Shown here piece after piece: positions 50,946 through 60,224 of a stretch of 64,000 nt of DNA. The position numbers and the translations under genes are program-made. The stretch's first letter is position 1, and the number at the start of each line of letters is the position of its first letter. Below the pieces are notes generated by a model. It was not told the origin of the DNA, searched no databases, and saw only the letters and a list, made by a program, of their open reading frames with translations. Source of the DNA: JAEUIX01 sp964611125 (GTDB taxonomy: Bacteria; Planctomycetota; Phycisphaerae; Phycisphaerales; UBA1924); the NCBI GenBank assembly GCA_964611125.1, contig CAZSZO010000002.1:1-64000 (forward strand), written 5' to 3'.

Positions 50946-53900
50946 GGCTGGGCCTCCCCAGCGCGGATGAGCCAGAGCCGCAGCATGGCTTCCTCGCCGA
51001 CCTTGAGCTGCACAAGCACGTGGCGGGCCTCGCGCGATTGCTCGCGCAGGCCGCTGAGCACCTTGCCGACCTCTTCGGCCCGTCCCGGGCGCTCGCTGGC
51101 GACGATGCAGGCCATGAGCTCGACGCAGGCCTGCTGGTCGGCGATGAACTGCTGCACCAGGCCGCGGGCGACTGAGAGGCGGGCCCCGTGGCGGCGGTCG
51201 ATTTCATCGAGGGTGATGGGGCCCTTGTCGCCCGCTCCGACCCGGATCGCCGCGTCGCGGAGCTGGGCGAACAACTCCGCCGCGCCATCGCGGGCGAGCT
51301 TGCCGCCTTCGTCTTCCGGCACGCCGCCTTCGGAGGGTTGCCTGCCGGCCATGACGGCATAGACCTCGGCGAGGGCCGCGGCGGCGGCGTCGATCTCCTT
51401 GGTCGCGGCGTCGCCGGCGATGAGTTCGAGAACCCGCTCCACCAGGGCGCGACGCGCCGCAGCCTGCCAGGCTTCGCCGGTCAGCGGACCCATGGGTCTG
51501 CCGGTGAGGGCGACGATGAGGCGCGACAGCGCCGTGGAGCGGCCCGCCCTGGGGAGGAACTTGAGGACCGCGTTGTTGAGGGCCGCGGAGTCTGAGAACC
51601 TGGGCATGATCCGCTGGGCGGCGGCCTTGAGCTCTCCGCCGGCGAGCAGGCCGACTTCCGCCAGGACATCGGCGTCGATGGGGCCGATCTCCGGGGCCTG
51701 GCGCTCGATCTCCTGAAGGCGGGCGAGCTTCGGGGGCAGGTTCTTGTCGGTCGAGAGGTAGCGCAGGGCCCACTCGCCATCGGCGCCTGAGCCGCCGCCG
51801 ACGTTGGCCGAAGCCAGGATCGGCGTCTGACCCCGGCGGATGGGGGCCACGAACCGGCGGAGGACTTCCGACATGCCGTCGGTGTCGCCGCGCTGGCGGC
51901 GATAGGCGGCCTCGGAGATACGGGCGTAAATGATGGCGGCGCGGAGGGCCGCGAGGGTTTCGGGGGTCTCCGGCGCCGTGAGCTCGTCGCGCGCGATCTG
52001 GGCCCACGAGCCCCCGCCGCCCCCGCCCGGCGAGCTGCCAAGTCCCCAGGCGCCTTGATACGCGTCGCGCAGGTTGGTCCGCTGCTCAGGGGTGGCGCCC
52101 TGGGTGAGCACCATCGAAAGATCCACGCCCTCGGCGCTCGATTTCGAGACGATCGCGGCGGTGATCACCGCGAGGTCGGCGTCGCTGACACGCGGGTCGT
52201 CGAACCACTGGATCAGCCGCCGCCGACCGGGGTCGCCCGCCCGCCAGCGGAGCCGCGCGCAGATGGATGTCACAACCTCGAAGACCGCCTTGCTGCGGTC
52301 GGCTTCAGGGCCTGCCATCAGGATCTGCTCCAGGCCGTCGAGCACGGCGTTCTCCGCCGCGACCGATTCGCCCGCGCCGCCGGCGAACAGCGAGCGGGTC
52401 GCCTGCTCCCACTTCTCCATGGCGGCCAGAGCCCCGGCGGGCTCGACGCCCGGGCCGCTGATGATCCGCAAGGGCATCGACCGCAGGGCGAGCAGCGCGC
52501 CGTTGGCGAACGACGCGTTGGCCGGCAAGCGGGCCCCGGTCAGCGACGCGGCGATCGCCGACTGCACTCGCAACCGGATCGCCGCCGGCAGATCGCGCTC
52601 GGAGGAGATCCGACCCAGGGCCCCGACCGACCAGGCGGACGGGAACACGCGATCAACGCCGAAGGGCTTGCCCTCATCGCCCAAGGCTTCGCCCTGAGCC
52701 GCGATGGCGGAAATCAGGCGCTCGCTCAGCGGCAGGTCCGACCCGAGGCGCACCGTGAGGTCGACGAGCGTCGAAATCGTGCTCGCCCGCTGACCGGCGT
52801 CAAGCCGCGGCCACCACGCCGCGAGGACGGGGATCGCCCGCTCGACCCGGCCCACAGTGTCCTCGCGTTTGGCGCTGGGCTCGGCCGCTTTGGCGATGAG
52901 GCGGACCACGCCCGCCGCGTCAGGAATGTCGCCCGGCAGGGCCTCGTCAACCGGGGCGGGCTTGGGGGTGGGCTTGGCCGCGATCGGCGTCGCAGCGGGT
53001 TCAGGCTCCGGGGTCGGTGGCGGGGCGCCGGTATTGGAGATCAGCAGGATGCCCACGAGCATCAGGACCAGCGCTCCGAAGAACACGCTGGCGCCAACCA
53101 GCACCGCGACCTTCAGCAGCCGCTGGCCGGGGTCTTCTTCCTCCCCCGAGGCGATGCGGGGTGCGGGTGTGGTGGGTGCGACAGGCGCGAACATGGTCCC
53201 GCGCTCCGGGCGTGGCGGCGGGGTGATGGTCGGCAACGTTGACTGGGCTGGCGTCGGGGCACGCTCTTGGGGTCGATGGGCGACCGGCGCCGCCTGCGGG
53301 CGCCCGGCGGGCGGCGCCGTCTCGGGACCGCCGCCCCCTTGTCCGTTCAGTGAGGCGAGGACCGATGACACGGCTGTCGCGGGAAGCCCACGGGCCATCG
53401 CCAGTATGGCCAGGCGCTGCACCACCTCGGGCGTGAGACCTCCGAACGCGCCCACCAGCCGGGCGGCCTCGCGGACCAGCGGGTCGGTGGGGGATATGGG
53501 TGGCCCCGCCGCGGCTGCCGGCCCCTGGACCGGTCCCGGGCGCGGTGGGGGTGGGGGGGGGGTGGCCACAACGGCGACTGCGGGGGCGGAAGGGTGGCGC
53601 CCGCCAGCCTCGGCAACGGCCGCCACGCGCGGCGCCGGGGCGACCGAGGGGGCGGGCCCGTCGAGACCTGACGAATCACCCTCGGGCACGAGCGCGAACG
53701 GATGCGGGTGAGCGGAGGGCGCCAGCACCGGAGGGGGCGCGGCGGCAGGCGCCGACTCAGTGGGCATGACCGCCTGGGCGGGCGTGCCGGCCGGCTGAGG
53801 GGCAGATGGCTGCACGGCCGGCTTGAGCAGCAGCGGCGGCGGCGGGGCCAGCAGCTGGGTCGCCGCGGCCTGCAGGTACAGCCGCACCATGTCGGCTTCC

Positions 53901-54091
53901 GGGGAGCTTCCACGAGGGTGCTGAGCAAGCAGGGCCATGCGCTCCTGAAGGGCCTGGTAGACCCGCGCTGGTGTCTGCTCCCCGGCGTCGAGACCCAGGA
54001 GCACTTCGGGGCCGCGCTCGCCGAGGGGCACAGCCTCGGCCCCGAGGAACGCCTCGATCAGCGTGAAGTGGTTGGACGGGATCGAGCTCAT
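50942..54091 (-). CDS. Large single-span protein of the Exb-VWA operon
   Basis: This 1049-residue protein begins MSSIPSNHFTLIEAFLGAEA, followed by a ~75-residue helical domain and a long Pro/Ala-rich linker with embedded helical segments to about residue 320. One membrane helix follows (about 325-350, VAVLVGASVFFGALVLMLVGILL). The remaining ~700 residues are mostly helical and probably periplasmic. The layout (cytoplasmic domain, span, long helical exterior) suggests a scaffold linking both faces of the membrane. It overlaps both neighbours by 4 bp. No enzyme motif is visible and I do not recognise a family. Confidence 0.82.
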   Translation of the reverse strand: MSSIPSNHFTLIEAFLGAEAVPLGERGPEVLLGLDAGEQTPARVYQALQERMALLAQHPRGSSPEADMVRLYLQAAATQLLAPPPPLLLKPAVQPSAPQPAGTPAQAVMPTESAPAAAPPPVLAPSAHPHPFALVPEGDSSGLDGPAPSVAPAPRVAAVAEAGGRHPSAPAVAVVATPPPPPPRPGPVQGPAAAAGPPISPTDPLVREAARLVGAFGGLTPEVVQRLAILAMARGLPATAVSSVLASLNGQGGGGPETAPPAGRPQAAPVAHRPQERAPTPAQSTLPTITPPPRPERGTMFAPVAPTTPAPRIASGEEEDPGQRLLKVAVLVGASVFFGALVLMLVGILLISNTGAPPPTPEPEPAATPIAAKPTPKPAPVDEALPGDIPDAAGVVRLIAKAAEPSAKREDTVGRVERAIPVLAAWWPRLDAGQRASTISTLVDLTVRLGSDLPLSERLISAIAAQGEALGDEGKPFGVDRVFPSAWSVGALGRISSERDLPAAIRLRVQSAIAASLTGARLPANASFANGALLALRSMPLRIISGPGVEPAGALAAMEKWEQATRSLFAGGAGESVAAENAVLDGLEQILMAGPEADRSKAVFEVVTSICARLRWRAGDPGRRRLIQWFDDPRVSDADLAVITAAIVSKSSAEGVDLSMVLTQGATPEQRTNLRDAYQGAWGLGSSPGGGGGGSWAQIARDELTAPETPETLAALRAAIIYARISEAAYRRQRGDTDGMSEVLRRFVAPIRRGQTPILASANVGGGSGADGEWALRYLSTDKNLPPKLARLQEIERQAPEIGPIDADVLAEVGLLAGGELKAAAQRIMPRFSDSAALNNAVLKFLPRAGRSTALSRLIVALTGRPMGPLTGEAWQAAARRALVERVLELIAGDAATKEIDAAAAALAEVYAVMAGRQPSEGGVPEDEGGKLARDGAAELFAQLRDAAIRVGAGDKGPITLDEIDRRHGARLSVARGLVQQFIADQQACVELMACIVASERPGRAEEVGKVLSGLREQSREARHVLVQLKVGEEAMLRLWLIRAGEAQP

Positions 54092-56997
54092 GGACGCCCG
54101 CCTGCGGGCGCGGTCCCGCCGGGAGTTGGAGCCGCTGGGGGCGTCGGGCCCGCCGGGGCAGGACCCTGGGCCGGAGCTGGACCCGGAGTGGAAGCGGGTG
54201 CGGGAGCAGGAGAGCCCCCGCCAGCCTTGAGCTTTTCGAAGAGGGCCTTGAGCTTGGACCGCCACGGCTCGGCGCCGAACTCGGGGTAGAGCACCTGCAC
54301 CTGGCTGAGCACGTCGAGGGCCTTGGGGGCGTCCTGCTCGGCCAGCAGGCGCGCGAGGTTGTATTTGGCGGCGAACCACTCGGGGGTGTTGGGCTTGTGG
54401 CCCGACGCGAGCGTGCGCCAGCACTCGAGGGCGAGCCCGGGGTCGCCCGCATCCTCAGCCAGGCCGGCGAGCCGGTGCAGGCTGTCAATGTTGCCGGGCG
54501 CGGCGTTGATCACGGCCTTGTCGAGCTTGATCGCCAGATCGCGGCTGGCGACATCCTTGGTGGCGGCCCAGATCTCGCTGGCCGCCTGGGCCACCTGCCG
54601 ATAGACGGTGAGCACCGCGTTGTCCTGGAGGGCGCCGGGGCCCGACCCCATGCGATCGAGCACCCGTGTCCCGAGTTTGACCACCGACGCAGCAGCGGCG
54701 AGCTGGGCGGCGGGGTCGCGCGGGGCGCCGCCGGCGACCGCGGCGGGGTCTTGCGCGGCCTTCTTCCAGCGGGCCACGGCCCGCTGGTAGAGCAGGCGGT
54801 CGGCGGCGTCGGCGAAGCGGCCGCCGGCCGCGCGCAGCTCATCGGCCAGCGCCTCGGCCCCGGCGTTGTCTTCCCGTGCGACCAGGATCTGCAAGCGGCG
54901 GAAGCGCAGCTCGGAATCGACGCCGGCGGTGTCGAAGTTGTTGAAGGTGACAGCGCTCCGCAGCATGTCGAGCACGGCCTCGGCCCGCTGGACATCGGGC
55001 GTCGCGGAGGTCAGCAGGGCGTCGAGCACCTGGCGCGTCAGCAGCACCAGCCGCTCGGTCGCCTCCGTCGCCTCGGTGCGGGCCGACTCCAGGGCGATCT
55101 TCTTGTCGACCGAGAGCAGCTCCTCGGCGATCTTCACGAACCGCGCCGCGGCGAAGCCCCGGCTCGAGTCATTCGACCCGCGAAACATGCGGTAGAGAAT
55201 GCGGGCCGCCTGCCGGCGGGCCGAGAGGTAGACCGGTGACTTGCTGTCAACGCCCAGCAGGATGCTTGCGGCCTGTTCGTCATCGACGCCGCCCTGGGCC
55301 GCGCGCCTGACCAGCAGGCTGGCCGCGCGCTCGGTCTGCGGGTAGGTCCGCAGGAACAGGGTGGTGAGCTCCTCGAGCCGACCGGCCACAACCGGCGGCG
55401 GGGGCGTGCTCTCGGCCGCGACGCGATCGAGCGAGATGATCGCAAGCCACAGGGCCTCCTCGGCCCCGGGCTTTTCGGGGATGAGGGTCGCGGCCTGGGC
55501 GAACCGCTCCGCTGCGGGGACGAAGTCACCGGCCTTGAAGAGGGCCCGCCCGGCGGCGACGATGGCCCGCCCGCGCTCGCCCGGGAAGCGGGGGGCGTCG
55601 TCCTGCTGCGGCGCCGAGTCGAGCAAGGCCGCCGCCTGCCGGTACTGGTTCATGAGCGCGGCTTCGCGGGTGGGCTCGTCGACGTTGGCGCCGCTGTCCT
55701 TGTGGGCCTTCACTGCGCGCTCATAGGCCTGCATGCCGCGCACGTAGTGCACGATGAAGCCGACATCGCCCAGGGGCCCGGTGCCATAGCGCTGGGCGAG
55801 GTCCAGGACGTGGCCGACTTCGCCGCGGGCGACCAGATCGCTCATGGCGATCTGCCCGAGCTGCTCGATGACTTCGCCGGTAGTCTTGCGGTCGGCCTCG
55901 AAGCAGACGACCGCGAGCAGGCGGGCGGCGAGCGTTTCGAGGGGGGTCACAGCGGGGCCCTTGCCATCGCGATCGGCGTTGCGGGCGTAGCGGACGCGGG
56001 CCTCGAGGTCGGCCCAGCGGCGTGCGGCCCCCAGGATGGTGATCCGGCGCGTGAGCAACTGGGACTTGATCTCGGCCGGCACGGCGGCCTCGCCCTCAAC
56101 GGCGTCGAGCCAGCGGAGCCCTTCGGTGTCGCCGTCGCGCCTCAGGGCCGAGGCGAGGGCGCACCCGATGGCGGCTCGGGACACATGGTCGTACTTGAGG
56201 AGGTTTTTGGGCAGGCGCTCCAGCGTCGCGGAGCGGCCTTGCCCGGCGCCCAGCACCCAGCCGAACGACTTCAGCGATTCGATCGCCGGGGAATCGGAGC
56301 CCGAGAGCAGCGCCAGGTAGTACGACGACCACCCGGCGTAGTAGTACGCGATGGACCGGAGGCGGCGGGCCTCACCGATTTCATCACTGATCTTGTCGGG
56401 CGCACGCCCGCTCTCTTCGGCCCTTTCCAGGGTCTCAAGGCGGTGGTTGACCTCGGTCCCGATGGCTTCAAACTGCGATTTGAGCGTGCGGAGCGTCCGC
56501 TCAGCGTCGGCCTTGTCCTCGTCGGTCCCCAGCCGCAGCCGCCACCGCTCCGCGGCTTCCTCAGCCTTGACGTACGAGGTGCGGGTCAGGTCGAGCCGCA
56601 GCGCGTACGACTTCACCTCGGGCACGACGCGCAGCAGGTCGCGGGCCTTCTCCTCCCACATTTGCCGGTCGGCGGGCTTCTTGGCGGCGCCGATGAACTC
56701 GACGTAGAGCTTCCCCAGCCGCTCGCCGATCAGGGCCCTCTCTTCGGGGCTCGCCGCCTTGAGCCGGGCGGCGAGGTGCTCGGCCAGCAGCGGCCGCAAC
56801 CCCGGCCGGTCGAGGTATGCCTCGATCGCCGCGGCGGATTCGCGCTGGGCCTGCCTGGCGGCGTCGGGCGCCTGGGCCGGCGCCGCACTGGCGGCGAGGC
56901 CGCAGACCGCGCTGGCGACAAGCGACCGAGCGGCGCGTGACCAGCCCGGGCCGCCTGATCCCCGCTCACTGGGTCGCCGATTACTTGGTCGCCACAT
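54088..56997 (-). CDS. Exported helical repeat (TPR-like) protein of the Exb-VWA operon
   Basis: This 969-residue protein has an Arg-rich start and a signal peptide (AARSLVASAVCGLAASAAPAQA). It then consists almost wholly of paired helices of TPR type, for example AGRALFKAGDFVPAAERFAQAATL and LHRLAGLAEDAGDPGLALECWRTL. A Pro/Ala-rich tail closes it. AGGAAGG before ATG 56997 selects that start, which overlaps exbD by 17 bp. YbgF/CpoB-type TPR proteins accompany Tol-Pal systems; this one is far larger but could play a similar coupling role in the periplasm. Confidence 0.85.
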   Translation of the reverse strand: MWRPSNRRPSERGSGGPGWSRAARSLVASAVCGLAASAAPAQAPDAARQAQRESAAAIEAYLDRPGLRPLLAEHLAARLKAASPEERALIGERLGKLYVEFIGAAKKPADRQMWEEKARDLLRVVPEVKSYALRLDLTRTSYVKAEEAAERWRLRLGTDEDKADAERTLRTLKSQFEAIGTEVNHRLETLERAEESGRAPDKISDEIGEARRLRSIAYYYAGWSSYYLALLSGSDSPAIESLKSFGWVLGAGQGRSATLERLPKNLLKYDHVSRAAIGCALASALRRDGDTEGLRWLDAVEGEAAVPAEIKSQLLTRRITILGAARRWADLEARVRYARNADRDGKGPAVTPLETLAARLLAVVCFEADRKTTGEVIEQLGQIAMSDLVARGEVGHVLDLAQRYGTGPLGDVGFIVHYVRGMQAYERAVKAHKDSGANVDEPTREAALMNQYRQAAALLDSAPQQDDAPRFPGERGRAIVAAGRALFKAGDFVPAAERFAQAATLIPEKPGAEEALWLAIISLDRVAAESTPPPPVVAGRLEELTTLFLRTYPQTERAASLLVRRAAQGGVDDEQAASILLGVDSKSPVYLSARRQAARILYRMFRGSNDSSRGFAAARFVKIAEELLSVDKKIALESARTEATEATERLVLLTRQVLDALLTSATPDVQRAEAVLDMLRSAVTFNNFDTAGVDSELRFRRLQILVAREDNAGAEALADELRAAGGRFADAADRLLYQRAVARWKKAAQDPAAVAGGAPRDPAAQLAAAASVVKLGTRVLDRMGSGPGALQDNAVLTVYRQVAQAASEIWAATKDVASRDLAIKLDKAVINAAPGNIDSLHRLAGLAEDAGDPGLALECWRTLASGHKPNTPEWFAAKYNLARLLAEQDAPKALDVLSQVQVLYPEFGAEPWRSKLKALFEKLKAGGGSPAPAPASTPGPAPAQGPAPAGPTPPAAPTPGGTAPAGGRP

Positions 56998-57433
56998 AGG
57001 TGACCTTCCTGAAGCCCGCGTCCTTGGACGCCTGGAGCGCGACCGCCGCGGCGCCGACGGTGACATCGTCAGCCACGCGGATGATCACGCCAGGCTCCTT
57101 GGGGAGTCGCGACAGCAACGCCACGACATCCGCCTTGGTCCGCATGATCTTGTCGGCCAGGCGATACTGAGCCTCTCCTCCCCCGCCTGCCGCCCCGCCC
57201 CCCCCAGCCCCCCCAGCCGCGACCTCGACGTACAGGATCTGGGCCGAGAAGTCGTTGCCCCGGCCGGAACCACGCGGGCTGGGTGTGATCGCGGCTGACA
57301 GATCCGCCTCGGCGTCGGCGAGGGTGCCGGCCATGACGAAGTACAGGAGCAGGAACAGCGTGACATCGATGAACGCCACCAGCGGCAGCCGCATGATGTA
57401 GTCCTCGCGCTTCCTGTTGCGGGTGAAGTTCAT
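56981..57433 (-). CDS. ExbD/TolR-family proton-channel protein, copy 2
   Basis: This 150-residue protein has a short basic cytoplasmic head, one membrane helix (LPLVAFIDVTLFLLLYFVMAG) carrying the conserved proton-handling aspartate D23, a Gly-rich linker and a periplasmic alpha-beta domain (VIIRVADDVTVGAAAVALQASKDAGFRKV). It overlaps copy 1 by 4 bp. The two copies differ clearly in the linker and in the membrane segment, so they probably form a hetero-oligomer or have distinct roles with the ExbB-like protein. Confidence 0.93.
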   Translation of the reverse strand: MNFTRNRKREDYIMRLPLVAFIDVTLFLLLYFVMAGTLADAEADLSAAITPSPRGSGRGNDFSAQILYVEVAAGGAGGGGAAGGGGEAQYRLADKIMRTKADVVALLSRLPKEPGVIIRVADDVTVGAAAVALQASKDAGFRKVTYVATK

Positions 57434-57915
57434 GGCGCGCCCCCTCCCTCGCCCCCACCCGCCGCTCCGGGGCGGACCGGCCGACCGCTCCCGGCGGTGG
57501 CGAGTCGCCAGTTCTTCACGCCTGCCCGGGCAAGGACGCCCGCGAGGCGATTGAGGTGGCGGGCGGGGCAGGCGCGATCAGACCGAATCACCACATCAAG
57601 CCCGTCGACGCGGCCGCCCGCGGACGCCTTGGCCTTTTCGATCAGGGCGACGAGCTCCTCTCCGGTGACGGCCCCCATGTCCACCATCGAGAGCTCGCCC
57701 CGCACGTTCATGTCCACGATCAGCGACTTCTCACCATCCGCAAGGGCCGTCGCGGCCGAGTCCCCCGGTTGCTGCGGCAGATCCACCGGGCGGAGCTGCA
57801 CGCGGGCGAACTGGGCCGAGAGCATGAAGAAGATGATCAGGAGAAACACGACATCGACCATCGCCGTCAGGTCGAACTCCGCTTCCTGAATGTCGTGGTG
57901 CTTGTTGAACTTCAT
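57430..57915 (-). CDS. ExbD/TolR-family proton-channel protein, copy 1
   Basis: This 161-residue protein has the canonical start EAEFDLTAMVDVVFLLIIFFML with conserved D21 in the helix. A periplasmic domain follows (LIVDMNVRGELSMVDMGAVTGEELVALIEKA) with VVIRSDRACPARHLNRLAGVLARAG, where ExbD/TolR proteins have the RAD-type motif. The tail is Gly-rich. It starts 57 bp after the exbB-like gene, the only clear gap in the operon, and overlaps copy 2 by 4 bp. Confidence 0.95.
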   Translation of the reverse strand: MKFNKHHDIQEAEFDLTAMVDVVFLLIIFFMLSAQFARVQLRPVDLPQQPGDSAATALADGEKSLIVDMNVRGELSMVDMGAVTGEELVALIEKAKASAGGRVDGLDVVIRSDRACPARHLNRLAGVLARAGVKNWRLATAGSGRPVRPGAAGGGEGGGAP

Positions 57916-57972
57916 GGCGGTCTGGGCGGCGGCGTCGGAGCGGGCGGACAGGTGCAGGTGCGCGACGGGGAC

Positions 57973-58947
57973 TCAATTCGCCGGCGGCGCGAACAGCGGA
58001 CCCCTGCCCGCAGCCGGCAGCGGCGAGCCCGCCAGCGGCGCGACCGGCGGGGCCGCCACGGGCGGCGGCGCCACGGGAGACACCGCGCCGACCCCGACCG
58101 GTTGAGGCTGGGACGGCTGGGGGACCGGCATCGGCGCCGGGCCGGGACCCATGGCCGTGGGAAGGGGGCCGTGTCCGATCGCGCGGGCTTGCGGCGCTGG
58201 TCCCGCCTGGCGGGCGCCCTGCGCGGCGGATTGCAGCAGCGACGCCAGCCGCTCGGCGATGTCGGCGACCTCGGCCATCATCCGGTCGGTCCGCCGCCGG
58301 AAGAGCGAGTACGCGATCGTGCACGGGATCGCCAGCATCAGACCCTCGGCCGTGTTCACCAGGGCCAGCGACATGAACTCCGCCAGCTTCTGCGATTTGG
58401 CGGCGCCTTCCTCATGGCTGATGGTGCCGAACGCCCCGATCATGCCGAAGACCGTCCCCAGCAGACCCAGCATCGGTCCTACTGCCGCGAGCAGGGCGAG
58501 GCCGTGCGTCGGGCGGTCGAGCTTCTCGAGCTCGCGTGACGCGGCCTCCTCGAGGGCGGGCTTGAGCTCCAGCAGTCCGAACTGCGACCGCGAGGCCCGG
58601 CTGATTCCGCCGGCCATCACGCGCGTGATGAACGAGTCGTTGGCCTTGTCGCGGGCGAACTGCAGCACGCCCTCGGCGTTACGGTCGCGCAGCAGCCGCT
58701 CCAGCGCCGCGAGGATGGTCAGCGGCGCCAAGTAGCTCACCCGCAGCACGATCAGGTTGGTGATCATCAGGCCCACGGCGATGATCGAGAGCAGAATCAG
58801 GATCACCGAAAGCGGGCCGCCGGCCTTGATGTAGTCCAGCAGCGAGCGCGACGCCGCTGAGGGGAGCGACGCGGCCGGATCCGCGCCGGCCGCCTGGGCC
58901 AGCACCGCCAACCTGCCCGCCGCAAGTGAGATCTCCGCAAGCATCAT
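57973..58947 (-). CDS. ExbB/TolQ/MotA-family proton-channel protein
   Basis: This 324-residue inner-membrane protein uses the proton gradient with ExbD partners. A short Ala-rich head precedes helix 1 (LSVILILLSIIAVGLMITNLIVL). A cytoplasmic domain with ELEKLDRPTHGLALLAAVGPMLG leads into helix 2 with the GLLGTVFGMIGAF motif (T165), and helix 3 is MSLALVNTAEGLMLAIPCTIAYSLF with T199. The last ~80 residues are a Pro-rich extension unusual for the family. AGGAG 7 nt upstream supports ATG 58947 (or the adjacent ATG 58944), which overlaps the upstream gene by 4 bp. Confidence 0.96.
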   Translation of the reverse strand: MMLAEISLAAGRLAVLAQAAGADPAASLPSAASRSLLDYIKAGGPLSVILILLSIIAVGLMITNLIVLRVSYLAPLTILAALERLLRDRNAEGVLQFARDKANDSFITRVMAGGISRASRSQFGLLELKPALEEAASRELEKLDRPTHGLALLAAVGPMLGLLGTVFGMIGAFGTISHEEGAAKSQKLAEFMSLALVNTAEGLMLAIPCTIAYSLFRRRTDRMMAEVADIAERLASLLQSAAQGARQAGPAPQARAIGHGPLPTAMGPGPAPMPVPQPSQPQPVGVGAVSPVAPPPVAAPPVAPLAGSPLPAAGRGPLFAPPAN

Positions 58948-60224
58948 CCAGCTCCTTCTTCCGTGTCCAGTGGCGGCGCATCGGTCGGCGCCGGGGTTTC
59001 GTCGATCAGGCCGTCTTCTCCGATGCCCGGCCCGAAGCGGCGCGAAAGCTCTTCCTTGAGGGCCGCGGCGCCGGCGTCGTCGCCGATCCGGGCCAGCGCG
59101 TCGGCCGCCTCGATCAGCACCAGGCGGGCCAGCTCCGGCGACGCGTCGGCCAACCGCGCCGGCACATGCAGCATCTCGATGACCCCCTGGCGGGTCTCCG
59201 ACCGGCCGCCCTCGCGCAAGAGCGAGCGGCCGATCGCCGCGCGCAGCCACGCCTCCTGCCAGCGCGTGGCGGCCAGGGCCCCGGGCGCGGCGCCGGGTCC
59301 CGCCGCTGCGTCAGTGGCCACATCTTCATTGGCCGAGACCAGCACCGTCGCCAGACGCTTGGCCAGCCGGCCCCGGGCGTCCTTCCGCTCCTCCGGGCCG
59401 CCGATGCGGGCCCGCACGATCTCCGCCAGCAGGGTCACCTGGTCCTCGGTGGTCTTGATGGCCGGCAGGGCGGCGGGTGAGCCGGGGGCGACCTCAAAGG
59501 CCGCGCTCGCCCGATAGATCGCCGCGATGTCGCGCACCGCGTCGTCGGCCCCATCGAAGCGGGTCCACCCTGAGGGCTCGGCGAGCAGGCGCACGCCCGA
59601 CGGGTTGTCGAGCATCGAGCAGATCGGCGGCAGGCGGGGCGACAGGCCAGTGAGGGGATCGATGACGTCCGGCAGGGCCATGCGGCCGCCCACCCACCCC
59701 TGGAGCTGCTTGGTCCCTGCTTCGTACCGCGTCTCAAGCCAGTCGAGCCAGGGAATCACGGCGGTGGCTTGCGCCCCCCGGGCCAGGCGCAGGCGGAGGA
59801 CGCCCTCGGCCAGCAGGGCGCCGGTGGGGCCCAGCGGGCGGGCCTGCTTGCCGTAAAGCGATTCAAAGAGCGGCTCGGCCCCGCGCAGGTCGCCGCGCTC
59901 CAGGCGGGCCCGGGCCCGGAAGAGGCCGTCGGCGAGCTCGCTGAACTTGGCGGCGTCGGCGGTCTGTCCGGGGGCCCCGACGAGCCTGCGGACGCGGTCC
60001 CACCCGACCCAGTGCGCCCCGGGCTGGGCCCCGCCGGCGCCCTCGACGCGCACCTCGACCCCGCGTGCGTCGATGGTGGTGATGGCGCTGCCGAAGGGGT
60101 CCTTCTGGCCGCGGAGCTCGACCTGAGCCCACGCCGCGCCAGCCGAGGTCGCCAGCGCCGCGAGGGCGACGGCGAGCGCGCGCGAAGGCGCCTGACCGAG
60201 GCTCGACCGCCGCCCGATGGTCAT
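58944..60224 (-). CDS. Exported hypothetical protein of the Exb-VWA operon
   Basis: This is a 426-residue protein with a signal peptide (ALAVALAALATSAGAAWAQ), a short beta-rich part (GSAITTIDARGVEVRVEG then WVGWDRVRRLVG) and a long helical body. The body includes possible TPR-like pairs (LADGLFRARARLERGDLRGAEPLFESL; LARLVLIEAADALARIGDDAGAAALKEEL). The tail is acidic and Pro-rich. It overlaps the VWA gene and the exbB-like gene by 4 bp each. I do not recognise a family. The beta-rich N-terminal part followed by helical repeats suggests a periplasmic adaptor. Confidence 0.82.
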   Translation of the reverse strand: MTIGRRSSLGQAPSRALAVALAALATSAGAAWAQVELRGQKDPFGSAITTIDARGVEVRVEGAGGAQPGAHWVGWDRVRRLVGAPGQTADAAKFSELADGLFRARARLERGDLRGAEPLFESLYGKQARPLGPTGALLAEGVLRLRLARGAQATAVIPWLDWLETRYEAGTKQLQGWVGGRMALPDVIDPLTGLSPRLPPICSMLDNPSGVRLLAEPSGWTRFDGADDAVRDIAAIYRASAAFEVAPGSPAALPAIKTTEDQVTLLAEIVRARIGGPEERKDARGRLAKRLATVLVSANEDVATDAAAGPGAAPGALAATRWQEAWLRAAIGRSLLREGGRSETRQGVIEMLHVPARLADASPELARLVLIEAADALARIGDDAGAAALKEELSRRFGPGIGEDGLIDETPAPTDAPPLDTEEGAG

